Source: Variovorax sp. dw_308 (GTDB taxonomy: Bacteria > Pseudomonadota > Gammaproteobacteria > Burkholderiales > Burkholderiaceae_C). From it: 64,000 nt of DNA. Positions 36,227 to 45,212 of this stretch are shown here, one piece after another (the first letter of the stretch is position 1; each line of letters opens with the position of its first letter). The position numbers and the translations under genes were made by a program. The notes under the pieces were generated by a model. It did not search any database. It had not been told where the DNA came from and saw only the letters and a list, made by a program, of their open reading frames with translations. The stretch is from the NCBI RefSeq assembly GCF_019207085.1, contig NZ_JAATOM010000001.1, forward strand, positions 558,001 through 622,000, written 5' to 3'.

Positions 36227-37555
36227 TCAACCCGGAAAGAACCGGTTCGCCGGCCGCGGCAAGCCCAGGTTCTCGCGCAAGTTCTTGCCTTCGTACTCGC
36301 GGCGGAAGATGCCGCGGCGTTGCAGTTCGGGGATGACTTTGTCCACGAAGGCATCCAGCCCGCCCGGCAGCCACGGAAACATGATGTTGAAGCCATCCGA
36401 GCCTTCGGACTCCAGCCACTCCTGCATCTCGTCTGCAATGGTCTGCGCGGTGCCGACAAAGGCGAGCCCGCCGTAGCCGCCGAGTCGCTGGGCCAGCTGG
36501 CGAACGGTGAAGCCTTCGCGTTCGGCCAGCGCGATCACGCGCTGCTGGCCGCTCTTGCTGGCATTGGTCTCGGGCACGGGCGGCAGCGGCTTGTCGGGGT
36601 CGAACTTCGAGGCATCGACGCCGAGCGAGATCGACAGCGAGGCAATGGCACTCTCGTAATGCACGAGGCTGTCAAGCTTCGCGCGGATGGCGCGCGCTTC
36701 CTCCACCGTATCGCCCACCACCACGAAGGCGGCCGGCAGGATCTTCACGTGATCGCGTTCCCGGCCGAGCGCGGGAAGGCGGTCCTTCACGTCGGCGTAG
36801 AAGCTGCGGCCCTCGGCCAGCGTGCCGTGCGCGGCGAAGATCACTTCGGCCGTCTCGGCGGCAAGTTGCCTGCCGGGCTCCGAGGCGCCGGCCTGCACGA
36901 TCACCGGCCATCCCTGCACCGGTCGCGCGATGTGCAGCGGTCCGCGCACCGACAGGTACTTGCCCTTGTGGTTCAGCGTGTGCAGCTTCGCCGGGTCGAA
37001 GTAAAGGCCGCTCGCGGCATCGCGGATGAAGGCGTCATCGGCCCAGCTGTCCCACAGGCCGGTCACCACGTCGTAGAACTCACGCGCCCGGGCATAGCGC
37101 TCGTCGTGTTCCATGTGGTCTTCCAGCCCGAAGTTGAGCGCCGCATCGGGGTTGGAGGTGGTCACCACGTTCCAGCCCGCGCGGCCGTTGCTCAGGTGGT
37201 CGAGCGAGGCGAAGCGGCGCGCGATGTGGAAGGGCTCGTCGAAGGTGGTCGATGCGGTGGCGACGAGGCCGATGTGCCCGGTCGCCTGGCTCAGCGCCGA
37301 CAGCAGCGTGAACGGCTCGAAGGAAGTCACGGTGTGGCTGCGCTTGAGCGCCTCGATCGGCATGTTCAGTACCGCCAGGTGATCGGCCATGAAGAAGGCA
37401 TCGAACTTCGCGCGCTCCAGCGTCTGCGCGAAACGCTTCAGGTGCGCGAAGTTGAAGTTGGCATCGGGGAAGGCGCCGGGATAACGCCATGCGCCGGTGT
37501 GGATGCTGACCGGGCGCATGAACGCGCCGAGCTTGAGTTGGCGGGTGGAGGGCAT
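36227..37555 (-). CDS. LLM-class flavin-dependent monooxygenase (NtaA/SnaA/DszA family)
   Basis: A 442-aa FMN-dependent, bacterial luciferase-like monooxygenase. Typical segments: KFDAFFMADHLAVL, EPFTLLSALSQATGHIGLVATASTTFDEPFH, GRAGWNVVTTSNPDAALNFG and AGASEPGRQLAAETAEVIFA. Length and motifs fit the NtaA/SnaA/DszA group that oxidises aminopolycarboxylates, sulfonates or aromatic sulfur compounds using reduced FMN from a separate reductase, which is not encoded nearby. The start at 37555 was preferred to a longer ORF with a basic unsupported tail. It lies downstream of the IclR gene on the same strand. Confidence 0.92.
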   Translation of the reverse strand: MPSTRQLKLGAFMRPVSIHTGAWRYPGAFPDANFNFAHLKRFAQTLERAKFDAFFMADHLAVLNMPIEALKRSHTVTSFEPFTLLSALSQATGHIGLVATASTTFDEPFHIARRFASLDHLSNGRAGWNVVTTSNPDAALNFGLEDHMEHDERYARAREFYDVVTGLWDSWADDAFIRDAASGLYFDPAKLHTLNHKGKYLSVRGPLHIARPVQGWPVIVQAGASEPGRQLAAETAEVIFAAHGTLAEGRSFYADVKDRLPALGRERDHVKILPAAFVVVGDTVEEARAIRAKLDSLVHYESAIASLSISLGVDASKFDPDKPLPPVPETNASKSGQQRVIALAEREGFTVRQLAQRLGGYGGLAFVGTAQTIADEMQEWLESEGSDGFNIMFPWLPGGLDAFVDKVIPELQRRGIFRREYEGKNLRENLGLPRPANRFFPG

Positions 37556-37680
37556 AGGGGGCGGAGATGGGAACCCTGCCCTTTTATGCGATCCCGTGCG
37601 GCGTGGCAAAGACGAAATCGTCCCGAGCTTATGGGCGTGGCGAATGTGCGCAGCATGCGTCCCGGCCCATCGCCGGTGCT

Positions 37681-38475
37681 TCAAGCCTTGCCTAGCGGCG
37701 GCCGGGAGAAAAGCCCGGAGGCACTGCTCAACGATGCCAGTTCGCGAGTGGCCTCCAGCAGCATCGGACCGAGCTGCTGTATCCGGGCGAAGTCGAGCCG
37801 CGTCTTCGGTCCGGCAATGCTGATCACGCCCATCGCCGGCCGCTCGCCGCGCCGCACCGGCGCCGCGACGGCGGTCATGCCCGGGGCAAAGACCTCGTCG
37901 ATCATCGCGTAGCCACGCACGCGAGCGGCGTGCAGGAAGCCGAGCAGGGCTTTCACGGTCGTCGGGGCCTTGGGGCCATAGTCCTTTGGCGAGCCAAAGC
38001 CCTGCCTGGAAACGAGCGCGACGGCCTGTTCATCCGACAGTGTCATCAGCCACGCATGGCCTGACGACGTGCACGAAAGCCGCGCGTCGCGGCCCATGTC
38101 GGGGTCGTAGCGGAACCCCTTGCGGTTGCCTTCGACCTTGGCCACCCAGGTGAGCCGGTCGCCGTCGACGACCGACAGGCGCGCCAGTTCGCCGGAGACT
38201 TCCGCGACCCGCTCGATGACCGGGTGCGCGATGTCGACGATGCCCGAACTGCTCAGGAAGCCGAGTCCCAGCGACGCCAGCCGCGTGGTCATGACGTATT
38301 CACCGCGCTCGCTGATCTGGCGCACATAACCGCGCAGCTTGAGTTCGGCGAGCACTCGGTGGCAAGCGCTCTTGGGAATGTCGAGTGCGTCCGCGATGAG
38401 TGCCAGCGGCATGCCTCCGGGGTGCGCCAGGAGGTATTCGAGGACTTCCAGCCCGCGTGTGAGTGCCGTGCTCAT
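37681..38475 (-). CDS. IclR-family transcriptional regulator
   Basis: A 264-aa regulator: N-terminal winged helix (ALTRGLEVLEYLLAHPG, LALIADALDIPKSACHRVLAEL) and C-terminal IclR ligand domain (CTSSGHAWLMTLSD, YAMIDEVFAPGMTAVAAPV). It is divergent from the MHS transporter/AroQ operon, with a perfect inverted repeat in the shared promoter. IclR proteins of this kind control quinate, shikimate and protocatechuate-type catabolism, which fits the AroQ-like neighbour. Confidence 0.93.
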   Translation of the reverse strand: MSTALTRGLEVLEYLLAHPGGMPLALIADALDIPKSACHRVLAELKLRGYVRQISERGEYVMTTRLASLGLGFLSSSGIVDIAHPVIERVAEVSGELARLSVVDGDRLTWVAKVEGNRKGFRYDPDMGRDARLSCTSSGHAWLMTLSDEQAVALVSRQGFGSPKDYGPKAPTTVKALLGFLHAARVRGYAMIDEVFAPGMTAVAAPVRRGERPAMGVISIAGPKTRLDFARIQQLGPMLLEATRELASLSSASGLFSRPPLGKA

Positions 38476-38511
38476 GGTGTCGATTCCAGCTTCAGATCCC
38501 GCAATATAAAA

Positions 38512-38527
38512 CCGAATTCCAATTCGG
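38512..38527. promoter_or_regulatory. inverted repeat, candidate IclR operator
   Basis: CCGAATT-CC-AATTCGG forms a perfect 7-bp-arm inverted repeat in the 112-bp divergent region between the IclR gene and the transporter gene, directly beside an AT-rich TATAAA stretch (38505-38510). Position and symmetry suit an IclR dimer site controlling both promoters. Assignment is inference. Confidence 0.5.
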
Positions 38528-38587
38528 AACGCCCGGGCGGCGGAGCCCAAACAATCGGCTCCAGCCCACCAACTCCCGGAGACACGC

Positions 38588-39955
38588 ATGACAACAAACT
38601 CCATGGCATCTGACGCACCGGCCCATGCGCCCGCGGCAGCGGCCTCGACCGACTCGATGGCCACGCGCGCCGTGACGGCTGCAACCATCGGCACCGCATT
38701 GGAATGGTTCGACTTCACGCTCTACGGCACCGTTGCCGCGACCGTGCTGCCCAAGCTGTTCTTTCCTTCGATGGACCCGACCTCGGCGCTGCTGGCGTCG
38801 CTGGCAACCTTCGGCGTCGGCCTGGCCGCACGACCGCTCGGCGCCATCATCTGCGGCCACCTGGGCGACAAGCTCGGCCGGCGCAACCTGATGCTGGGCA
38901 CCGTCAGCATCATGGGCCTGGCGTCGGTCCTGATGGGCTTGCTGCCAACCTACGACCAGATCGGCGTGTGGGCGCCCATCCTGCTCGTGATCCTGCGCAT
39001 CGTGCAGGGCTTCGCATTGGGCGGCGAGTCGACCGGTGCGCAACTCATGGCACTCGAGCACGCCCACCCGGGCAAGCGCGGCAAGTACTCCGGCCTGCTG
39101 GGCTTGTGCTCGCCCTTGAGCCAGATACTGGCGAACGCGGTGCTGCTACTCTTGTCTTCGAGCCTGAGTCCCGAGTCGTTCGACAGGTTCGGCTGGCGCA
39201 TTCCATTCCTGCTGAGCTTCGTGCTGGTCGTGGTCGGCGTCTACATCCGCCTCAAGGTGGAGGAAACCCCGGCCTTCGTCGAACTGAAGAAGAACAAGGT
39301 GGCGCAAGTGGGCAACCCGCTGCGCGACGCCGTGCAACTGCACTGGAGGACCATCCTTCGCCTGATGTTCTTCTTCTGCGGCCCGGCGGCGATCTTCTAC
39401 CTGATCGTCGTGTTCTCGCTGAGCTACATCACCAAGAACCTCGAAGTTCCGAAGCAGACGGCTTTCCTGCTCTTGATGGGCGCCAACGTCTGCGCCATCG
39501 TTGGCGCGCTCGCCGGTGGCCTGCTGAGCGACCGCATCGGCCGCAAGAAGGCGCTCGCCATCGGCTCGACGGCGACGCTGCTGATCCTGTTCGTGTACTT
39601 CGGCATCCTGGGCACCAGGAGCTTCTGGCCGATGCTGGGCATCATGGGCCTGTTCCTGGGCTTCACGCAGTTCCAGAGCGGCATCCAGCCGGTGTGGTTT
39701 GCCGAAGCATTCCCGACCAACGTGCGCTATTCCGGCTCCGCCCTGGCCTATACCGGCGCCAACCTGCTGACAGGCGGCCCCATGCCACTCGTGGCCGTCT
39801 ACCTGGTGAGCGCGTTCAACGGTTCGCCGTGGGGCGTCGTGGCGCTGTGCGTCGCGCTGAACGCGGTCTCGCTCATCATGATCCTGACCGGCCCTGAAAC
39901 CCGCGGTATCGACATGAACCGCGTGGACCCGGCCGCCAGGGTCTCACACCACTGA
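38588..39955 (+). CDS. MHS-family MFS transporter (organic acid/proton symporter)
   Basis: A 455-aa inner-membrane symporter of the metabolite:H+ symporter family (ShiA/ProP/KgtP group). It has about 12 membrane segments, the family start GTALEWFDFTLYGT, and the loop motif GDKLGRRNLMLG repeated in the second half as SDRIGRKKAL. The AroQ-like gene that follows suggests quinate, dehydroquinate, shikimate or a similar hydroxy acid as substrate. Good GGAG site before the start. Confidence 0.92.
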   Translation: MTTNSMASDAPAHAPAAAASTDSMATRAVTAATIGTALEWFDFTLYGTVAATVLPKLFFPSMDPTSALLASLATFGVGLAARPLGAIICGHLGDKLGRRNLMLGTVSIMGLASVLMGLLPTYDQIGVWAPILLVILRIVQGFALGGESTGAQLMALEHAHPGKRGKYSGLLGLCSPLSQILANAVLLLLSSSLSPESFDRFGWRIPFLLSFVLVVVGVYIRLKVEETPAFVELKKNKVAQVGNPLRDAVQLHWRTILRLMFFFCGPAAIFYLIVVFSLSYITKNLEVPKQTAFLLLMGANVCAIVGALAGGLLSDRIGRKKALAIGSTATLLILFVYFGILGTRSFWPMLGIMGLFLGFTQFQSGIQPVWFAEAFPTNVRYSGSALAYTGANLLTGGPMPLVAVYLVSAFNGSPWGVVALCVALNAVSLIMILTGPETRGIDMNRVDPAARVSHH

Positions 39956-39966
39956 AACCGCAACGA

Positions 39967-39997
39967 GGCCCGACTGCCCCACCTGGCGGGGCGGGCC
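39967..39997 (+). other. GC-rich hairpin between transporter and aroQ-like gene
   Basis: GCCCC (39976-39980) pairs with GGGGC (39988-39992) and GGCCC (39967-39971) with GGGCC (39993-39997), with a 4-nt bulge and a 7-nt loop. It ends just before the AAGGA ribosome site of the aroQ-like gene. There is no T-run, so it is unlikely to terminate; it could stabilise the upstream mRNA or modulate translation. Confidence 0.35.
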
Positions 39998-40012
39998 CGC
40001 AAGGACATCCCC

Positions 40013-40459
40013 GTGACTCAAACCGTCTTCGTCCTCAACGGATCGAACCTCAACATGCTCGGCAAGCGCGAGCCGCACCTCTATGGCACCACGACGCTGG
40101 CCGAAGTCAAGACGCGCTGCGAAAGCCTCGCCGCCGAACTCGGCCTGCGCGTGGACTTCCGACAGACCAATCACGAAGGCGTGATGGTCGACTGGCTGCA
40201 AGAGGCTTTCGAGAAGGACGCCGCAGTCATCATCAACCCGGCCGGCTTCTCGTTCGGGTCCATTCCCGTGCTGGATGCTGTCAAGCTGATCCAGAAGCCC
40301 CTGGTCGAAGTGCACATCACGAACATCCACAAGCGCAGCGTGCAATACCAGCATTCGTTGATCTCGCTGGCGGCAACGGGGGTGATCTGCGGATTGGGGG
40401 TCAGCGGATATTTGTTGGCGATGCGCTCCGTTGCCGAGGCGTTGACCGTGGACGCTTGA
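40013..40459 (+). CDS. type II 3-dehydroquinate dehydratase-like protein
   Basis: A 148-aa AroQ-fold protein. Catalytic-site elements kept: Arg and Tyr in LGKREPHLYG, Asn in INPAG, Glu-His in VEVHITN and Arg in NIHKRS. Changed: the family motif (A)YTHTSVA reads GFSFGSIPV, so the conserved active-site His is Phe. A dehydratase for biosynthesis would keep it; this copy sits with an IclR regulator and a transporter, so it is probably a catabolic paralogue with an altered substrate, or has reduced activity. GTG start after AAGGA. Confidence 0.85.
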   Translation: MTQTVFVLNGSNLNMLGKREPHLYGTTTLAEVKTRCESLAAELGLRVDFRQTNHEGVMVDWLQEAFEKDAAVIINPAGFSFGSIPVLDAVKLIQKPLVEVHITNIHKRSVQYQHSLISLAATGVICGLGVSGYLLAMRSVAEALTVDA

Positions 40460-40686
40460 GTCTGCGGCTTGCACAGGGCCCATCAAGGGGCCCCGGCGGT
40501 CGCTTTCGGCATTGCCGCCAGGCCTCCCGGCCGTGGCGTGCGGATCCGGGCCTGCATCTCTTGCGGCGCCGAGCGGCGCCTGTTGCCAGCGAAGTGAGGG
40601 TTAACAAATATATCGGTGACCGACCGGGAGTAGTCGGTAGACTTGTTCACATTCGTTGACTATTGCACTCGTTGGTGCCTGATGTC

Positions 40687-42411
40687 ATGTATGAGCTTTT
40701 CATGCGTCCCGCCCCCGCCCCCGCCCCCGTCGGCGAGCGTTTTTCGTCAACGCGGCCGAGCCGCGTCGGCTACGCCCTTGTAGCTGGCGCGACGCTCGCA
40801 TTGACCGCCTGCGGCGGAGGAGGGGGCGGTGGTTTTTTCCCGGCGCTCTCGCCATCGGCGGCGTCCCCGGCGGCAACGCCCGTGGAACCGCCAGCGCCAG
40901 CGCCAGCGTCTGCTGAACCGCCAGCCCCTGCCGTGACACCCGCGCCTGCGGTGACGCCAGCGCCGCCGGTAGCCGTACCACCGGCACTACCCGCGCCGAG
41001 TGGCGGTGGCGGTGGCGGCACGGGTGCCGGCGGTGGTGGGGGCGGCGGTACGGGTGCCGGGGGCGCCGGGGGTACAGGTGCTGGAGGTGGTGGTACGGGT
41101 GCTGGCGGTGCAGGCGGCACGCCACCGCCACCGCCGACGTTCACCGTCAGCGGCACGGTCACTGGCTTGCTCGGCACCGGCCTGGTGCTCCAGGACAACG
41201 CCGCGGATGACCTGGTCGTTGCGTCCAACGGCAGCTTCACATTCACCACGCCGCTTGCCACCGGGGCAAGCTACACCGTCACGGTCAAGTCGCAGTCCAG
41301 GATCCTGACCCGCGTCTGCACCGTCAGCAGCGGCAGCGGGACAGTCGCCGCGGCCGCCGTGGTGGACGTGGTGGTGACCTGTGCCGCACCGGCGGCGCGC
41401 TTTGCCTACGTCGCGAATTCCGGCGACAACACCGTGTCGACCTACACCCTCGACGCCACGTCCGGCGCCCTCAGCCCGATGGTCGTGCCGACGGTGGCGA
41501 CAGGGAGCTTCCCCCACCCCGTCGCGGTGGACCCCACGGGCCGCTTTGCCTACGTCCCGAATGCCGACTCCGGCACCGTGACGGGCTACACCATCGACGT
41601 CACCACCGGCGCGCTCACCCCGATGGCCGTGCCGTCGGTGCCGACGAGCCGCCCCTATTCCATCACCGTGGATCCCACGGGCCGCTTTGCCTACGTCGCG
41701 AATGCCGACAACGACCCTCCGAAAGCCGACAACAACACTGTGTCGGCTTTCACCGTCGAGGCCAAGACGGGCGCCCTCAGCCTGATCGGGACGGTGGCAG
41801 CAGGGACCAATCCCCAATCCGTCACCGTGGATCCTTTGGGACGGTTCGCCTACGTCGCGAACTACACGTCCGGCAACGTGTCCGCCTACACCATCGATGC
41901 CGCGACGGGCGCCCTCAGCCCGATGGGCGTGCCGACGGTGACGACGGGAGTGAACCCCACCAACGTCGCCGTGGACCCCACGGGCCGGTTCGCCTACGTT
42001 GCGAATTCTTCCGACCACAACGTGTCGGCGTTCACTATCGATCAGACGACGGGCGCTCTCAGCCCAATGGCCTTGCCGACGGTGATGACGGGAACCCGCC
42101 CGTACCAGGTCGCCATCGACGCCACGGGCCGGTTCGCCTACGTGTCGGATGCCGGCGCCAACTCTGTGCTGGCCTTTGCCATCGATGCCGCGGGCGCCCT
42201 CAGCCCCCTGGCCGTGCCGACGGTGGTGACCGGCGGTGCGCCCTATTCGATCGGCGTGGACCCCACAGGCAAGTTCGTGTACGCGCCGAGCATCGACGCC
42301 GGCACCGTGTCGGCCTTCACCATCGATGGCACGTCGGGCGCCCTCAGCCCGATGGTCCCGCCGGCGGTGGCGGCGGGCGGCGGGGCATTGGGCATCGCCT
42401 TCTCAAGGTAG
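40687..42411 (+). CDS. seven-bladed beta-propeller lipoprotein with Gly-rich linker
   Basis: About 574 aa. Lipoprotein signal with lipobox LALTACG, then Pro/Ala-rich and Gly-rich low-complexity linker, a small beta-domain, and seven repeats of about 48 residues, each starting (R/K)F(A/V)Y and containing TGALSPM and VDPTG. This is the 6-phosphogluconolactonase/YncE-like propeller family (seven blades). Enzymatic role is not certain; many such lipoproteins only bind ligands. Start could also be ATG 40702. It stands alone, with no operon partner. Confidence 0.85.
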   Translation: MYELFMRPAPAPAPVGERFSSTRPSRVGYALVAGATLALTACGGGGGGGFFPALSPSAASPAATPVEPPAPAPASAEPPAPAVTPAPAVTPAPPVAVPPALPAPSGGGGGGTGAGGGGGGGTGAGGAGGTGAGGGGTGAGGAGGTPPPPPTFTVSGTVTGLLGTGLVLQDNAADDLVVASNGSFTFTTPLATGASYTVTVKSQSRILTRVCTVSSGSGTVAAAAVVDVVVTCAAPAARFAYVANSGDNTVSTYTLDATSGALSPMVVPTVATGSFPHPVAVDPTGRFAYVPNADSGTVTGYTIDVTTGALTPMAVPSVPTSRPYSITVDPTGRFAYVANADNDPPKADNNTVSAFTVEAKTGALSLIGTVAAGTNPQSVTVDPLGRFAYVANYTSGNVSAYTIDAATGALSPMGVPTVTTGVNPTNVAVDPTGRFAYVANSSDHNVSAFTIDQTTGALSPMALPTVMTGTRPYQVAIDATGRFAYVSDAGANSVLAFAIDAAGALSPLAVPTVVTGGAPYSIGVDPTGKFVYAPSIDAGTVSAFTIDGTSGALSPMVPPAVAAGGGALGIAFSR

Positions 42412-42630
42412 ATCCGACATCGGCCGCTTGCCGGCCGCATCGGCCGACATGAGGGATCCGATCCATCGGCGTTGATCGGCTGGATCGAAGCGCCGCGCAC
42501 GCCTGAATGCGGGTCGCCGCCGCGCACCACCGTCAATGCGGGCATACCCTTCCACCCTGTTCGGGGGGAGGGCGAATGGATTGCGCGAACTACCTTCGAC
42601 GCGGTCATCCATTCGTTCACTTGATCCCCC

Positions 42631-43899
42631 ATGAAAAAGACTCTCGTCGCCGTGGCCGCCTTGTCGGCCGCCGGCATCGCTTCGGCGCAATCGACCCTGA
42701 CCGTGTTCGGCGCACTGGACACCGGCGTCAGCTACTACGAAACCAACAGCAAGTACCAGGGCCTCACCACCCCGGCGGCGCCAAAGCCGGACCTGAAGCA
42801 AAGCCAATGGGCGCTGTCGAACAGCGGCAACGTATCCAGCCGCATCGGCTTTCGCGGCCAGGAAGACCTGGGCGGCGGCCTGGCCGCTGCCTTCTGGCTG
42901 GAGTCGACGCTGTGGCCCGACGTGGGCTCGATCGGCCGTGCCGGCACCTACTTCGACCGGCGCTCGACGGTGAGCCTGCTCGGTCCCTTCGGCGAAGTGC
43001 GAATGGGCCGCGACTACACCCCGACCTTCTGGAACGACGCCGTGTTCGATCCATTCGGCGTGGTCGGCGCGGGCACCAGCCTGATCGCGCAGACGATGGG
43101 CGGCTCGCTCCCCACGATCTCGCTGAACCGCGGCTACTACGCGCGCAAGGCCAACTCAGTCGGCTACTTCCTGCCGGCCAACCTCGGCGGCTTCTATGGC
43201 CAGGCGATGTACGCGTTCAGCGAGAACGTGTCGGGTCCGCAGTTGCAGGACGATCCCAAGGCGGTCAACAACTCGCGCACCGGCGGCTACGCCGGCGCAC
43301 GCATCGGCTACGCCAACGGCCCGTTCGACATTGCCCTTTCGTACGGCAAGAGCAACATCGGCGACAACTACCACTACGGCTCGACCACCACCGTCACGAC
43401 GACCAACCTCGGCGCGTCGTATGACTTCAGCCTGGTCAAGTTGTTCGGCGAATATTCGATGATCGACGTCGAGACCGACTTTGCCAATGCCGCAACCTTC
43501 CCGTTGACGCCGGCCCTGACGCCGCCGCTGAACGTGGACACGCGCAACTTCCTGGTCGGCCTGAGCATCCCCATCGGCGCCGGCCAGATCAAGGCTTCGT
43601 ACGCGCAGGTGAAGGGACAGTTCTACAACTTCACGCCGTATGGCCCGTTGCCGATGACCACGCCCGACCCCAAGGCCACCAAGTTCGCGCTGGGCTATGT
43701 GTACAACCTGTCGAAGCGCACCGCGCTGTACACGAACTTTGCGGTGACCAAGAACGAGAACGGCGCCGCCGTGGGGGTGGTGAACGTGGCGTCCGCGGAC
43801 GTCGGGCCGGGCTACACCAACACGGTCAACTCGAATGCGGCGGGCTACCGCGCGGACCGCGGCTACGGCTACGACTTCGGGATCCGGCACGCGTTCTGA
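42631..43899 (+). CDS. Gram-negative general porin (Burkholderiales type)
   Basis: A 422-aa outer-membrane trimeric porin: signal peptide of 19-20 residues ending GIASA, mature start QSTLTVFGALDTGVSYY, extracellular-loop and barrel signatures (NVSSRIGFRGQEDLGGGL, FDRRSTVSLLGPFGEVRMGRDY) and the C-terminal Phe of OMPs (IRHAF). It allows diffusion of small hydrophilic solutes. No clear ribosome site before ATG; alone in its transcription unit. Confidence 0.95.
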   Translation: MKKTLVAVAALSAAGIASAQSTLTVFGALDTGVSYYETNSKYQGLTTPAAPKPDLKQSQWALSNSGNVSSRIGFRGQEDLGGGLAAAFWLESTLWPDVGSIGRAGTYFDRRSTVSLLGPFGEVRMGRDYTPTFWNDAVFDPFGVVGAGTSLIAQTMGGSLPTISLNRGYYARKANSVGYFLPANLGGFYGQAMYAFSENVSGPQLQDDPKAVNNSRTGGYAGARIGYANGPFDIALSYGKSNIGDNYHYGSTTTVTTTNLGASYDFSLVKLFGEYSMIDVETDFANAATFPLTPALTPPLNVDTRNFLVGLSIPIGAGQIKASYAQVKGQFYNFTPYGPLPMTTPDPKATKFALGYVYNLSKRTALYTNFAVTKNENGAAVGVVNVASADVGPGYTNTVNSNAAGYRADRGYGYDFGIRHAF

Positions 43900-43905
43900 T
43901 ATTCA

Positions 43906-45063
43906 TCACTCACCGGAACGCAAAGGCCGGTAGAACGCGCGAATCTCTGCCGCGAGCGCCTCCGGCTGCTCCATCGCTGCGAAATGGCCGCCCCGGGCCA
44001 TGACGCTCCAGCGGCGGATGTCGGTGAAGGTCTGCTCGGCCAGCCGGCGAGGCGGGTGCAGGATTTCCGCCGGGAACTCGCAATAGCCCATCGGCACGTC
44101 CACAGTCCGGCCCGCGGGGAGGGGCCACGGCCCGCGCTGGCGGGCGTAGTACGGCCAGAACGACGAGCCGATCGCACCTGTGAACCAGTACAGGCTCACG
44201 TCGGCGAGGATCTCGTCCTTCGTGAAGACCGATTCGACATCGCCGTTGCAATCGGACCATCTCCGGAACTTCTCGGCGATCCACGCGGCCAGGCCGGTGG
44301 GCGAATCAGTGAGCGCAAAGGCAAGCGTCTGCGGTCGCGTGCCCTGCTCGAGGCTGTAGCCCGTTTCCTCGGCGAGCCAATGCTTCAACTCGGCAAGGTA
44401 CTGGCGCTCGGCCGGGCTGGGATCGGCATCAGGTTGCAGATCGCGTCGGATCGGGAGGAAGTTCAGATGCACGCCGATCGTCTTGTCGGGGTGCGCCAGT
44501 CCGATGCGCGAGGAGATGAATGCGCCCCAGTCGCCACCCTGCGTGGCGAAGCGTGGATAGCCCAACACCTCGCTCATCAACTGTGCGAACACGTCCGCGA
44601 TCTGCTCGATGGAAAAGCGTGGCTGGTCTGCAACGAACGAGAGGCCATAGCCCGGCAGGCTGGGAGCCACCACGGTGAAGGCATCGGCTGGATCAGCGCC
44701 GAAGCGTTCGGGGTCGGTGAGCATCGGGAGGATGTCGAGGAATTCGAACACCGAGCCCGGCCAGCCGTGCGACAGCAACAGCGGAAGCGGCGCCTTGCCC
44801 TTGCCCGTCACATGCAGGTAGTGCAGGTCGATGCCGGCGATCGGCACCTTGAACTGGTCGAAGGCATTGAGTCGCGCCTCCTGCGCGCGCCAGTCGAAGC
44901 GGTTGCGCCAATGGTCGACCAGCTCGCGCATCCATCCCAGGTCGGCGCCTGCTTCCCAAGGCGCGCCAGGCATGGCGTCCGGAAACCGGGTCCGCGCAAG
45001 CCGCTCGCGCAGATCGGCGAGCGCCTTCTCATCCACATGGAGCATGAAAGGTCGAGGTGTCAT
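43906..45063 (-). CDS. epoxide hydrolase (EHN-type alpha/beta hydrolase)
   Basis: A 385-aa enzyme of the microsomal-type epoxide hydrolase group: N-terminal EHN domain (DLRERLARTRFPDA... LVDHWRNRFDWR), oxyanion motif SHGWPGS, nucleophile Asp in TQGGDWGAF, ring-opening Tyr candidate in WPYYARQRG, and His in ARGGHFAAME. It converts epoxides to diols. ATG 45063 preferred over an upstream TTG. Convergent with the porin gene and divergent from the catalase-like gene. Confidence 0.92.
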   Translation of the reverse strand: MTPRPFMLHVDEKALADLRERLARTRFPDAMPGAPWEAGADLGWMRELVDHWRNRFDWRAQEARLNAFDQFKVPIAGIDLHYLHVTGKGKAPLPLLLSHGWPGSVFEFLDILPMLTDPERFGADPADAFTVVAPSLPGYGLSFVADQPRFSIEQIADVFAQLMSEVLGYPRFATQGGDWGAFISSRIGLAHPDKTIGVHLNFLPIRRDLQPDADPSPAERQYLAELKHWLAEETGYSLEQGTRPQTLAFALTDSPTGLAAWIAEKFRRWSDCNGDVESVFTKDEILADVSLYWFTGAIGSSFWPYYARQRGPWPLPAGRTVDVPMGYCEFPAEILHPPRRLAEQTFTDIRRWSVMARGGHFAAMEQPEALAAEIRAFYRPLRSGE

Positions 45064-45212
45064 GGTTTGCCGCAAGGGGTGGAGCGATGACCGTACAGCA
45101 ATTGACCCCGGGTCCGCACGCTATTTGCCGCGCGGTAGGCAATGTCCGACAGAAAAAAGCGCAGCGTACGGATAGATTCCGTGCAGGCGCTTTGCCTTGG
45201 ACGGGAATTCAA

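Noticed and set aside
41397..42410. Evenly spaced DNA repeats of about 140 bp
   Set aside because: They encode the seven beta-propeller blades and stay in frame; not a CRISPR or mobile repeat.
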